In this document: one piece after another, positions 56,701 to 64,000 of the stretch | Layout: every line of letters starts with the position of its first letter | How positions within the stretch are numbered: the stretch's first letter is position 1 | Assembly: GCA_947496145.1 (NCBI GenBank) | Contig: CANMBS010000018.1 | Span: 38,285 to 102,284 of the forward strand | Direction of reading: 5' to 3' | Source of the DNA: an uncultured Pseudovibrio sp. | Lineage (GTDB): Bacteria > Pseudomonadota > Alphaproteobacteria > Rhizobiales > Stappiaceae | Length of the DNA stretch: 64,000 nt | Translations under genes and position numbers: made by a program | The notes under the pieces: model-generated | Told to the model about the DNA's origin: nothing | Database searches by the model: none | Seen by the model: the letters and a program-made list of their open reading frames with translations, nothing else

Positions 56701-57043
56701 AAAATGCACTGCCATCGTTCTGCTCGCCAATTTCAGGGCTAACAATTTGCATCCACTGCGTTTCGGGATCAAATGGCTGATCATCTACAATCTCGAACTT
56801 GAAAGGGACCACAGAGGCCCACATGTTTAATGCACCAATAGCAGCGGCTTTGTATTCCGGGTGATCGTTAAGTTCTGTTACATTGATCACCATCGTTCCT
56901 GCAGCGATTTCCGGTGTAAGGCTGCGTGGCAATGCACCGAGATAGTCGAGGTAAGCCTCGTAGTCATCGCTCTTGCCAAATGGGTTATCCGGGGTTTGAT
57001 CGTTGACCCACCACTGGTCGTTCGATTGGGTTGATTGTGGCAT
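53702..57043 (-). CDS. Serralysin-like M10 metalloprotease with RTX repeats
   Basis: A 1113-residue secreted protease. The zinc motif is HELGHEFGLNHP (His146, Glu147, His150, His156) and the Met-turn is SVMSY (Met188). Peptidase_M10_C and blocks of GGxGxDxxx calcium-binding nonapeptides fill about 290-800 and 970-1060. A pre-peptidase C-terminal-type beta domain (about 835-965, with IELAAGTIITIDIDG, TGTYYILEG) interrupts the RTX blocks. There is no N-terminal signal peptide; the C-terminal end with a hydrophobic terminus (DDFIII) fits type I secretion. It is about twice the length of classic serralysins. No ABC/HlyD/TolC export genes are adjacent. Confidence 0.92.
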   Translation of the reverse strand: MPQSTQSNDQWWVNDQTPDNPFGKSDDYEAYLDYLGALPRSLTPEIAAGTMVINVTELNDHPEYKAAAIGALNMWASVVPFKFEIVDDQPFDPETQWMQIVSPEIGEQNDGSAFSSNRLISIGQRFHDTEPNKTDIGGYVFDSFIHELGHEFGLNHPGLYNYSGPGGVQINYLNNATWIYDRQQYSVMSYFDGIDVGETTRWSASTPLMADIEATIRRFFSEVDENGTRTYQKIDLNTGDDVYGFNSSKYGYQLTASGMQHDIGFVIHDTGGVDTIDFSGSSAATILDLRAGQFSSVNGHRNNVSIFAGHNADQTEYYIEKGIGSRFDDIIIGNDGDNVLDGRGGADRMAGGKGDDIYFVDSADDIVREEADGGNDTIIVLNDDIDLGDVANVENIIYVGGSATPPADEDGDDTPPDAGDTTTSIIFGDAGNNTLDGGAGGDTIFGMDGDDLIIGGRDTLASRDINNTIAIEDLEDQTETDDGNDVLYGGKGNDTIFGGAGDDILDGGEGNDTLMGQAGADVFRGGDGVDTVDYGHESPFQLIVNLEANFASGGTASGDTFYSIENLIGSDDRIDRFIGTSDANHFWGRGGGDVFNGGGGDDILDGGRDGDILYGDEGNDILIGGSGQDYMNGGAGIDTVVYRGSSEGVTVNLAEGTASGGDADGPVQIVGRGTAIKHDIIVDVENVVGSFHDDHLIGNDQVNELSGGSGDDTLTGGGGADVLNGGRGSDTADYSDATSGVNLNLGHGQSEGDTYISIENLSGSGHNDKMKGDSAANTLTGQGGNDVLRGGRGDDILFGDFADQAEAIPRPGMGTGYATLGADATNNSIATAFDISNNFSLTEDPEIFDSTSILHTTVNATGNGKGGYYKIELAAGTIITIDIDGIADPNVHDSWVRLLDSDGNIVTENDDGGGDPGSVTNRDSSTVFVVKETGTYYILEGAWSPDAPGNGWSEAVPEGSTYKLNVSVEFPPEPVQPGVAGDDKLYGGRGNDMLDGGLGADILVGGQGEDTFRFSTELGDGNVDKIKDFAVGEDVIALDSSIFEELGADGPLSLYAFHMSAAGVAQDAQDRIIYDSDSGALLYDADGSGDIAAVQFAQLKAGLTLSADDFIII

Positions 57044-57864
57044 TAACAGGTCTCCCTTTCCTGCAAAATTGCATGGTAAATTCTGATAGATGAGGCAGTC
57101 GAAACACTTGCCTGATTGCAGAACACAGAGCTGTGCGACTGCGGAGTACTACAAGCATCACGGAAAATTGACAGTATACTGTCTACGAACCTCAACATGG
57201 TTGAGGAGCATCTCTTTGAAAGATGAGGCGTTAAAGATAAGAACTTTCGAGACTTAAAGCGCTCGGATATGTTCCTGATTTCTCGTTGACCTGAAGATTT
57301 GATTATTACCTTCAAGCAGTTGAGTTCTGAAGATATTACTTTCTGGAAAAGCTAACCCGGTGGCTGCTGTATTAAGCCCAGACTCATGAAAGAGGTTTTA
57401 TGCGCGTGATCCTTAAAATACTCGACGATAAATTTCGCAAGTTTATTAAGCATTTCAATAGCCCCAAGTTTACGATTAACGCATTTGGATCAAGAAAATA
57501 AAGTCAAAATATTTCAACTTACAGCTCTTTGTTTCATTCTTATTGCATTATGTACCGCAATATTGGCAAATTCTTTTACGAAAATGACGCTAAGTCAATA
57601 TTAGTTAGGATGATTATTTTTAACTAACGAAGCGTAAAATAGCTGATAAGTCGATTTTATTAGTTAGTTTGCTTCACTGCTGATTAATCAGTGCGTCGTG
57701 ATGCTGGGGGTAAGTGTGAATATATTGAAAAGATAAACTCTAAGCGAAGCGATAATGTTTCTGTCGGTCCTGTGACCTATAAGAAAGCCGGGTTGCGCGT
57801 GAACACCCCCCGCCTCTCCATTGGCCTATGCATTCTATTGAGGATGTTGCCTCATCGTCGTCTT
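57044..57864. other. AT-rich non-coding region upstream of the RTX protease
   Basis: About 820 bases. Apart from one very small ORF at 57400-57501, I see no gene. It must contain the protease promoter. Confidence 0.5.
57400..57501 (+). CDS. Possible 33-codon ORF, basic
   Basis: The ORF has AGAGG 4 nt before its ATG and encodes a Lys/Phe-rich peptide (ILKILDDKFRKFIKHF within it) that could form an amphipathic helix. There is no homology clue and the AT-rich setting makes chance ORFs common. Confidence 0.15.
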   Translation: MRVILKILDDKFRKFIKHFNSPKFTINAFGSRK

Positions 57865-58683
57865 CTAATCTATCAGTGATCCATCTACGCTGAAAAATGG
57901 ATGCAGGCCACCAAAGTCACCGATATAGCTGATGTGAGAAACCAGAAGATCATCCGCCCATTGAAAAATGCGGACCGCTGGTGGGTCGAGCTTAAAGCGA
58001 CTTGGACCTCCTGTGCTCAGGTCTAAATTGACAGCATGGGCGCAGCTTGGGCTAACGGTGATGGGGACGCCTCTCAGAAAAGTATCAATTGGGCGATGCA
58101 CATGCCCACAAGCTATATGGATCACCTGACTATAGGCTTGCAGCACTGACCAGAAATTCCGCGTAGCATTAATCAACCGGATATTGTCCATATGCTCAAT
58201 CCCTGTCTTAAAAGGAGGGTGGTGCATAAAGATCATGGTTGGCTGATTCTTGTAGTTTTCCAGCTCATTACGAAGCCAGTCCTGCTTGTCAGCCTCAAAG
58301 AAACCAGCATGTTCGCCCGGCTTTGAAGTATCAATGCCGATAATACGCAAATCTTTTTTTAAGATGGAAAATTGCAGAGCACCTTCCTTGGTAAGGTAGT
58401 TGTGATCAGCAAAGGAGCCTCTCATTACCGAAAAATCATCATGATTACCGGGAATGACGTGGTACGGCATGGTGAGGCGATCTAACTCGCTGCGCACCAC
58501 AGCGTATTCATCTGCTCTTCCAAAGTCTCCCAGATCACCAGAGACGATGACAACATCAACCGCTGGAGTAAACGTATTCAAGTGGTCGACGGCCTGACGC
58601 AGCATGTCTCTGGTGTCTACAACACCATAGGCTTTACGCCCTTCTGCTTTGATATGCAGATCGCTAAGTTGTGCAATGATCAT
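57865..58683 (-). CDS. GpdQ-like metallophosphoesterase (class III cyclic nucleotide/glycerophosphodiester PDE)
   Basis: A 272-residue calcineurin-like phosphodiesterase. The dinuclear metal motifs are QLSDLHI, VVSGDLGDFG, IPGNHDDFS, MHHPPFKTGIEHMD and CGHVHRP, with the spacing of Enterobacter GpdQ and E. coli CpdA. The N-terminal GRKAYGVVDTRD and HHPP...HMD resemble GpdQ, which hydrolyses glycerophosphodiesters. The gene abuts the ABC ATPase gene with no gap and ends the importer operon, so it likely acts in the cytoplasm on the imported compound. Confidence 0.87.
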   Translation of the reverse strand: MIIAQLSDLHIKAEGRKAYGVVDTRDMLRQAVDHLNTFTPAVDVVIVSGDLGDFGRADEYAVVRSELDRLTMPYHVIPGNHDDFSVMRGSFADHNYLTKEGALQFSILKKDLRIIGIDTSKPGEHAGFFEADKQDWLRNELENYKNQPTMIFMHHPPFKTGIEHMDNIRLINATRNFWSVLQAYSQVIHIACGHVHRPIDTFLRGVPITVSPSCAHAVNLDLSTGGPSRFKLDPPAVRIFQWADDLLVSHISYIGDFGGLHPFFSVDGSLID

Positions 58684-59772
58684 TTACTGGTTCCAGACTG
58701 GCAGTACTGCGTTATCGCGCAGCTTGAAAGCAAAGGTGCTGTTCGGGGCGACAGGTTCTGTCCAGTTGCCTTCCAGTGTGAGTCTCTGACCATTTGGTGC
58801 TTCAATAATCACCCGGTGGCAGGAACCAAGGAAAGCGGAGGTTTGAACGCAGCCCTTGATCACGCCCGCCTCTTGACTGGCCGGATCCAGCCACTCAATC
58901 ATTTCAGGACGGAAACAGAGAGTATTACCTCCGTGAGGAGCCTCACAAGGTGCTGAAACAGGCGTATCCATACCTTCTGGCACAAATCCATTTTCCTGCC
59001 ACTTGCCACGCAAGGCGTTGGTTGCACCAATGAAGGTGGCTACGAACATGTTGGCAGGCTTGTAATAGATTTCTTCAGGCGTGCCGATCTGCTCGATATG
59101 CCCATTGCTCATCACAACAATGCGATCCCCGAGCGCCATGGCCTCGGACTGATCATGGGTGACGTAAATTGCAGTGATCCCAAGTTGACGCAGCAGGGCG
59201 TTGATTTCCATACGCAAGTCATCACGTAGTGTGGCATCTAATGCAGTAAGAGGCTCGTCCAGCAGCAAAACACGGGGACGCGGAGCGATAGCACGGGCCA
59301 AAGCAACACGCTGGCGCTGACCACCGGAAAGCTGATCAATGCTGCGTTCTGCCAGTTCATCAATGCGCATCATCTTGAGCATCTGGTCCACACGGGCGCG
59401 CTGGTCTGCTTTGCTGAGCTTTTCCCCCTGCCCGGTCGTGAGGCCATAACCCACGTTGCCGCGCACATTCATGTTGGGAAACAGCGCATAAGACTGGAAC
59501 ACCATGCCCACATGCCGCTTCTCGATCGGCTGGCGGGTTACATCTTCGCCGTTAAAGAGGATAGCGCTGCCTGCATCCGGTGTTTCAAGGCCAGAGATCA
59601 TACGCAGCAATGTGGTCTTGCCGCAGCCGGAAGGACCAAGCAGGACCAGAGTTTCGCCAGCCTTGACTTCAAGTGAAAGCGGTTTGAGAACCTGATGCCC
59701 GTCGAAGCTTTTACAAGTGTTCTTCAGGCTGATTGCGGTGCTTTGGGTGCCGCTGAGAATATTGTTTGTCAT
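58684..59772 (-). CDS. ABC transporter ATP-binding protein (PotA/FbpC type)
   Basis: A 362-residue ATPase. Walker A GPSGCGKTTL, Q-loop FQSYALFPNMNV, signature LSGGQRQRVALARA, Walker B RVLLLDEPLTALD, H-loop YVTHDQSEAM; the C-terminal TOBE-type domain spans about 270-362. The ATG (MTNNILSG) is preferred to the open frame 25 codons longer, which overlaps the permease gene. It drives the two permeases encoded upstream. Confidence 0.93.
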   Translation of the reverse strand: MTNNILSGTQSTAISLKNTCKSFDGHQVLKPLSLEVKAGETLVLLGPSGCGKTTLLRMISGLETPDAGSAILFNGEDVTRQPIEKRHVGMVFQSYALFPNMNVRGNVGYGLTTGQGEKLSKADQRARVDQMLKMMRIDELAERSIDQLSGGQRQRVALARAIAPRPRVLLLDEPLTALDATLRDDLRMEINALLRQLGITAIYVTHDQSEAMALGDRIVVMSNGHIEQIGTPEEIYYKPANMFVATFIGATNALRGKWQENGFVPEGMDTPVSAPCEAPHGGNTLCFRPEMIEWLDPASQEAGVIKGCVQTSAFLGSCHRVIIEAPNGQRLTLEGNWTEPVAPNSTFAFKLRDNAVLPVWNQ

Positions 59773-59797
59773 CTGATTTACCCGATTAGATTCTGTA

Positions 59798-60592
59798 TCA
59801 GCGTGCAGCCTTGCGTTTACCCGTGTTGGAAAATGCCTGCATGGCAATCAGCAGCGGCACAATCATCACAAAGAAAACAAGGGTATAGGCGCTCGCCACT
59901 TCAAGGCGCATGGACGCATAGGAATCCGCCAGACCAACTGGCAGGGTTTTGGTGAGAGGTGTGTGCAACATCCAGGAAAGGTTGAACTCCCCGATAGAAA
60001 GCGTCACGACCATCAGGCTGCCAGCCATAATTCCCGGCATTGCATTGGGTACCACGATCTGGAAGAACCGGCGCAATTTGGAAGCGCCCAGACTTACAGC
60101 AGCTTCCTCCCAATCCTTCAGTGGGATAGAAGAAAGAACGGCGAGTACAGACCTGACCATAAATGGCAGGGTGTAAAGCACATGGCCGACAAGAATGAAG
60201 GTCCAGCTCATGCGGAACTCACGAAAACCGCCATACGTCTGAATAAGTGCCAGAGCGATTGCCAGACCGGGAATAGCAACAGGCAGAACAAGCGTTTCTT
60301 CAAAGATGCGAGTCCACCGACCTTTAGATAAAGCCAGTGCATAGGCTGCGGGCACACCTGCGATCAGTGTAATTATGAGGCAGACAGCGGCAATGCCCAT
60401 GGAGCGCCAGATGGTGTCCTGATAAAGCTCCCAGACCTGTACTACCCATTCCAGTGTGAGGCCGCTGCTGATGCCGCGAAAATAGTTCTTTGTCAGGCCA
60501 GCCATAACAGACATCACCACTGGCACCACAAGAAAGGCGACAGTCAGTAATGTAATGGCTAAGGCGATGTAAAAGAGAGATTTGCGTTGCAT
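59798..60592 (-). CDS. ABC transporter permease (BPD_transp_1)
   Basis: A 264-residue permease with six hydrophobic segments. The EAA loop is EEAAVSLGASKLRRFFQIVVPNAMPG. It follows the first permease by 8 bp and precedes the ATPase by 25 bp. Of the spermidine/putrescine/iron/aminoethylphosphonate-type permease group. Confidence 0.92.
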   Translation of the reverse strand: MQRKSLFYIALAITLLTVAFLVVPVVMSVMAGLTKNYFRGISSGLTLEWVVQVWELYQDTIWRSMGIAAVCLIITLIAGVPAAYALALSKGRWTRIFEETLVLPVAIPGLAIALALIQTYGGFREFRMSWTFILVGHVLYTLPFMVRSVLAVLSSIPLKDWEEAAVSLGASKLRRFFQIVVPNAMPGIMAGSLMVVTLSIGEFNLSWMLHTPLTKTLPVGLADSYASMRLEVASAYTLVFFVMIVPLLIAMQAFSNTGKRKAAR

Positions 60593-60600
60593 AATGGTTC

Positions 60601-61419
60601 TTACCCCGCTGCGGCTACATCAGAGCCGGAAAGGGAACGGGCGATAAACAACGCTACCCATGTGATCAGGCCAAGCACAACGGAAAGGGCTGCAGCACTG
60701 GCGATGTTCGCACTGAGTGTGAACTCGGTATAGATGGTCATGGCGAGTACATCGATACGGGTTGCCAGCGTGAAAGCAGTGCCAAACGCACCCATTGAGG
60801 TCGCAAAGCAGATAGCACCGGAGGCGATAAGACCGGGGCGGAGCGCCGGTATCAGCACATCTTTGGTCACGCGCCATTGGCTGGCACCGAGAGAACGAGC
60901 TGCTTCTTCCAATGAAATATCGAGCTTTTCTGCTGCTGCCATAACGGTGAGGATCACACGCGGGATGGAAAAATACAGATAACCGATGAAAAGGCCTGTC
61001 ATGGAATAAGCAAAGACCAGCTTATCGCCAGTGAGGGCCTGACTGACCGTACCGATGAGGCCCTGACGGCCTGCCAGCATGATGACCAGAAAGCCAATGA
61101 CGACACCGGGAAACGCCAGCGGAAAGGTGAGCAGTGAAACCAGAACGCCTGAAAACGGAAACTTGTTTCTGACAAGAAACACGCCAACCACGGTGGAAAG
61201 CACCAGTGCGGCGAGAGTTACCAGTGCTGAGAGAACAACGGTTGCGACAAGTGCCTCGCGGTGGCGAGCGACGGTGAGCGTGCTCCAGTAGGCAGCCACC
61301 CCCTCCTCTCCGCTGGCCCCTGTGTGTATTAGTTGCACCATGGGCAGCAGAAAGAAAACAAGGCCAATTACACTTGCTGGTAGCAGCAATAGTGTCATTG
61401 TCAGACTTGATTTTTTCAT
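60601..61419 (-). CDS. ABC transporter permease (BPD_transp_1)
   Basis: A 272-residue permease, partner of the next one. The EAA loop is EEAARSLGASQWRVTKDVLIPALRPG and about six to seven hydrophobic segments are present. It lies 97 bp downstream of the binding-protein gene, with a strong hairpin in between. Confidence 0.92.
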   Translation of the reverse strand: MKKSSLTMTLLLLPASVIGLVFFLLPMVQLIHTGASGEEGVAAYWSTLTVARHREALVATVVLSALVTLAALVLSTVVGVFLVRNKFPFSGVLVSLLTFPLAFPGVVIGFLVIMLAGRQGLIGTVSQALTGDKLVFAYSMTGLFIGYLYFSIPRVILTVMAAAEKLDISLEEAARSLGASQWRVTKDVLIPALRPGLIASGAICFATSMGAFGTAFTLATRIDVLAMTIYTEFTLSANIASAAALSVVLGLITWVALFIARSLSGSDVAAAG

Positions 61420-61465
61420 CTTTGAATTCCGGGAGGCATTCGCCTCATACTTTAAAAACAGAGGT

Positions 61466-61491
61466 CAGAGCGCATGGTTGAATGCGCTCTG
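61466..61491 (-). other. Intra-operon hairpin between binding-protein and permease genes
   Basis: A perfect 10-bp stem (CAGAGCGCAT with ATGCGCTCTG) and 6-nt loop. On the minus strand no immediate U-tract follows, so it is probably an mRNA-stabilising or processing structure that raises binding-protein yield over the permeases. Confidence 0.6.
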
Positions 61492-61516
61492 AAAAAGGCA
61501 GGAAATAAAGAGGTGT

Positions 61517-62530
61517 TTATCGCACTTCAGCCAGATAGGTCTTGCTGAAGGCTTCCTGCGCGACTGCCATTTTGGAGTAGTCAACGGGTGTTGCACGCTC
61601 GTAGTCAGACTGAGGCAGGAACTTTGCTGCAACTTCCGCACTCATGGCAGATGCACGAACCGGACGCAGATATGCATTCGCCCAGTGAGCCTGACCTTTG
61701 TCAGACATGATGAAGTCAAGGATCGCCTTGCCTTTTTCCGGGTTTGGTGAGTTCTTCACGAGGCTCATTACATAAGGGACAACAACGGTACCTTCTTTAG
61801 GGATCACGAAGGCAACATTTGCTTTATCCTTGTACTTTGCGCGGTAAGCGTTGAAGTCGTAATCGAGCAGGATTGGAATCTCACCTGAAAGCACACGGGC
61901 ATAAGACGTTTGCTTTGGTACGATTGGATCGTTTTTCGCCAGCTCTTTGAACCAGCTCACACCCGGTGCAAAGTCATCCAGAGAGCCGCCCATAGCACGG
62001 TTAACCGCAACAGCACCTGCATATCCAACGAATGCGGAGGTCGGGTCGAGGTAGCCTACCATGCCACGGTAATCATCTTTAAGCAGGTCAGCCCAGGATG
62101 CTGGAACCGGGGCACCGCCCAGGGCGTCTATATTGACGAAGAAGCCAAGAGTACCGGAATGAATGGTGAACCAGCGCCCATCCTTATCTTTCAGACCTTC
62201 AGGAATCTCATCAAAGTTTGCTGGCTTGTAGGCTTCTGCAACACCGGCTTCACCCGCTTTAATACCGAATGAAACGCCGTAATAAGCAACATCGGCCACC
62301 GGGTTGTCTTTTTCAGCCAAAAGCTGAGATAAGGTCTGGCCGGAATTCTTGTTGTCATGCGGAAGCGAGTAACCCAGCTCCTGCTTAATGTTCTTAAGCT
62401 GGCCTGCCCAGTCCGCCCATTGCGGAGGACAGTTGTAGCAAATTGCATCTGCTGCTTGCGCAGCGGTAAAAGGCGCAGTAATCATGAGGGCTGCGCCTAG
62501 CGCAGCAGACTTCAGAACCTTGTTAAGCAT
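61517..62530 (-). CDS. ABC transporter substrate-binding protein (family 1 type)
   Basis: A 337-residue periplasmic protein with a signal peptide ending AQA-AD (cleavage about 26/27). The mature N-terminus holds a CYNC pair (Cys31, Cys34), then LKNIKQELGYSLP, and later SGTLGFFVNIDAL, YLDPTSAFVGYAGAVAV and VVVPYVMSLVKNSPNPEKGKAILDF, the pattern of iron/spermidine/aminoethylphosphonate-type binding proteins. The ligand is uncertain; the operon phosphodiesterase suggests an organophosphate. It is first in the operon, 22 bp after the LacI gene's stop. Confidence 0.87.
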   Translation of the reverse strand: MLNKVLKSAALGAALMITAPFTAAQAADAICYNCPPQWADWAGQLKNIKQELGYSLPHDNKNSGQTLSQLLAEKDNPVADVAYYGVSFGIKAGEAGVAEAYKPANFDEIPEGLKDKDGRWFTIHSGTLGFFVNIDALGGAPVPASWADLLKDDYRGMVGYLDPTSAFVGYAGAVAVNRAMGGSLDDFAPGVSWFKELAKNDPIVPKQTSYARVLSGEIPILLDYDFNAYRAKYKDKANVAFVIPKEGTVVVPYVMSLVKNSPNPEKGKAILDFIMSDKGQAHWANAYLRPVRASAMSAEVAAKFLPQSDYERATPVDYSKMAVAQEAFSKTYLAEVR

Positions 62531-62552
62531 TAGAATTACCCTTCAATATGCT

Positions 62553-63617
62553 TTAATCATCATCGGTTTTGAAGGCAAAAGGTGGGGTCGGTGTCGCAGC
62601 GGATCCCACCGTTTCGCCTCTTTGATAGAAGTGGGGCAGAACGTGAGTTGCAGCACATTGCTCTCCCCTTAACTGGCTGAGCACAACAGCAGCAGCCTTG
62701 GCTCCCATTTCTCTGGACGGCTGAACCACCGACGCCAGGGATGGGTTCATGAGGGCCCCGATGGCAATGCCATCAACACCAACAACGGAAACGTCATCAG
62801 GAACTTTGATGCAGCGTTTGCACAGCTCGCGAATGACGGAAATGGCGAGAAAATCATTGGAGCAGAAAATTGCAGTCGCCCCGTGCTCCTGCCCAAGCTT
62901 CAATTGGTCCAGAGCTTCATTGACCTGTGCTCGAACGAAGTCCACTTCACAAATGATTGGAGCATCGAGCTTCGCTTTCGCGATTTCAGCTTCAAAGCCT
63001 AAACGACGTGCCTGAGAGCGGTCCGATGCTTCAAAGTGGCCGGCAATCATCGCCATGCGTTCATGTCCGTTCTCAATCAGTACTTTTGCAACATCACGTC
63101 CAACACCTTCATTATCAACCGTCACCAATGCGCTTTGCTCTGTTACTGCCGGATTTGCCTGATTGAAGACAAGCACATGAGGCGTTTCAAAGGTTTTGAG
63201 CATCTGTAAACCCGCACTGGATGCAGGATTGAGAACCGTCAGGATTGCTGCATCCACCTGATTGTCGAGAAACGTTTGGATGCTGGCTTTCTCCAGATCA
63301 GCATCATATTCTGAAACCGCAGCAAGAAGTGTGTAGCCCTGAGATCGAACCACTTTGTTGATGCCTGCGAAGATTTCAGAAAATACCGGATTGGAAAGAG
63401 AAGGGATTAAGACGCCGATGGTTCTGGTCTGACGAGTCTTCAACGAACGTCCGGCAACTGAGGGGCGATAGTTCAGATCCTCAACCGCTTGCATAACGCG
63501 GTTTGCCACTTCTTCAGAGGCACGCCCTTTCGCCTTTCCATTCAGCAATCGCGAAACGGTAGCAACTGAAACGCCTGCCCGATTGGCAACGTCTTTTATG
63601 GTAGCGGGCGACTTCAT
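62553..63617 (-). CDS. LacI-family regulator of the ABC importer
   Basis: A 354-residue repressor. HTH (TIKDVANRAGVSVATVSRLLNGK), hinge (RSLKTRQTRTIGVLIP) and sugar-type effector domain (SNPVFSEIFAGINKVV, ATAIFCSNDFLA). ATG 63617 gives the standard N-terminus; an open frame 25 codons longer runs through operator sites and is unlikely. It is upstream of and collinear with the importer genes, and operators precede it, so it probably autoregulates the whole operon. Confidence 0.92.
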   Translation of the reverse strand: MKSPATIKDVANRAGVSVATVSRLLNGKAKGRASEEVANRVMQAVEDLNYRPSVAGRSLKTRQTRTIGVLIPSLSNPVFSEIFAGINKVVRSQGYTLLAAVSEYDADLEKASIQTFLDNQVDAAILTVLNPASSAGLQMLKTFETPHVLVFNQANPAVTEQSALVTVDNEGVGRDVAKVLIENGHERMAMIAGHFEASDRSQARRLGFEAEIAKAKLDAPIICEVDFVRAQVNEALDQLKLGQEHGATAIFCSNDFLAISVIRELCKRCIKVPDDVSVVGVDGIAIGALMNPSLASVVQPSREMGAKAAAVVLSQLRGEQCAATHVLPHFYQRGETVGSAATPTPPFAFKTDDD

Positions 63618-63647
63618 CAATACTCTGTCATCTGGTCCAATAGTCAA

Positions 63648-63661
63648 GGTAATCGTTTTCC
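63648..63661 (-). promoter_or_regulatory. LacI-type operator A
   Basis: GGTAATCGTTTTCC is a near palindrome, one base from the inverse of operator B, 31 bp upstream of the LacI ATG. Confidence 0.6.
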
Positions 63662-63673
63662 TACGTATTATTA

Positions 63674-63687
63674 GGTAAACGATTACC
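63674..63687 (-). promoter_or_regulatory. LacI-type operator B
   Basis: GGTAA-ACGA-TTACC has perfect 5-bp arms around a CG-centred core, typical of LacI-family operators. It is 26 bp from operator A (centre to centre) and 57 bp from the LacI start codon. Confidence 0.65.
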
Positions 63688-64000
63688 GGCACAGATCAAG
63701 TGAAGTTTTGATGACATTTTCTAATCAAATTGCCGCAAAGCTACATTCCTGATACATTTCAGGATGTTAAGTGTAGCAGCTATGTGCCTGCTAAGTTGCT
63801 TCTAATATAAGTTGTTAGCTGAGACTGAAGCACTCCTGCTCCGGGAACTGCTTATTCAGCTCCGTGAGTGAAACTGTTTCACGAGACTAAGTGCAAAGCG
63901 TGACTCTGTATGGGAGTTCAGAGGGTGTTGTCACGTTAAGTTTGAACCAAGTTTCATTGTCTAGCAAAGATCTATGACTTCTTCCCTTATCAGTTATAAA
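63688..64000. other. Non-coding right edge
   Basis: About 310 bases without a supportable gene. It carries a perfect palindrome GTGAAAC-T-GTTTCAC (63868-63882), a LacI/GalR-like operator candidate for a gene beyond the edge. Confidence 0.45.

Noticed and set aside
57691..57879. 62-codon ORF upstream of the phosphodiesterase
   Set aside because: It is in the AT-rich gap, overlaps the phosphodiesterase's end and has no protein-like pattern.

Overview
The window comes from a bacterial chromosome of moderate GC content with densely packed operons. FCD-type GntR, LacI and LysR regulators, many binding-protein ABC importers, a capsule-type KpsC-like transferase, an RTX protease and the acetate-type symporter/DUF294/exonuclease cluster point to a marine, probably host-associated alphaproteobacterium. 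Pseudovibrio-like organisms fit, but that placement is inference from gene content; there is no rRNA gene in the window. I saw no tRNA, rRNA, CRISPR array, insertion sequence or phage gene.

Layout. 1-4.8 kb: a fatty/aryl acid beta-oxidation operon (acyl-CoA ligase cut by the left edge, thiolase, FadB-like bifunctional enzyme). 4.9-6.45 kb, opposite strand: a protein whose C-terminal half carries all the active-site residues of the OspF/SpvC/HopAI1 phosphothreonine lyases, i.e. a probable type III effector, beside an AT-rich gap. 7.2-11.9 kb: a tryptophanase operon with a TnaC-like leader peptide, tnaA, a tryptophan permease, a pyridoxal kinase (PdxY) and RidA. 12-16.5 kb: a polysaccharide-export lipoprotein, a CutC/glycosylasparaginase pair and a Gfo/Idh/MocA oxidoreductase. 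16.9-21.3 kb: a complete sugar PTS in two genes (EIIA-HPr-EI and EIICB with an extra degenerate IIB). 21.4-23.7 kb: divergent MFS/LysR pair. 24.3-31.1 kb: BMP-type ABC importer with cytosine deaminase and a GntR regulator, probably pyrimidine salvage.

32-36.4 kb: RND efflux adaptor and pump. 36.5-40.9 kb: surface-glycan genes (GT29 sialyltransferase-like protein, METTL24-like methyltransferase, KpsC-like transferase). 41-43.3 kb: AspT-family transporter and a lipoprotein. 44.1-50.1 kb: DUF4212/SSS symporter, cNMP-CBS-DUF294 protein, small membrane protein and a membrane-anchored DnaQ-like exonuclease. 50.1-53.1 kb: divergent LacI regulator and IlvD/Edd sugar-acid dehydratase with two operators between them. 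53.2-57.0 kb: small secreted protein and a large serralysin-like RTX metalloprotease. 57.9-63.6 kb: LacI-controlled ABC importer with a GpdQ-like phosphodiesterase.

The genes suggest a nutritional generalist living on or in animals: it imports and degrades amino acids, nucleobases, sugars, sugar acids and possibly phosphodiesters and glycopeptides, makes surface polysaccharide, and carries at least two proteins aimed at host material (the putative MAP-kinase lyase effector and the secreted metalloprotease). The strongest candidates for new biology are the alphaproteobacterial-type SpvC-family effector with a long helical N-terminal extension, and the TnaC-like leader whose stalling proline is followed by a further six codons ending in a second proline.
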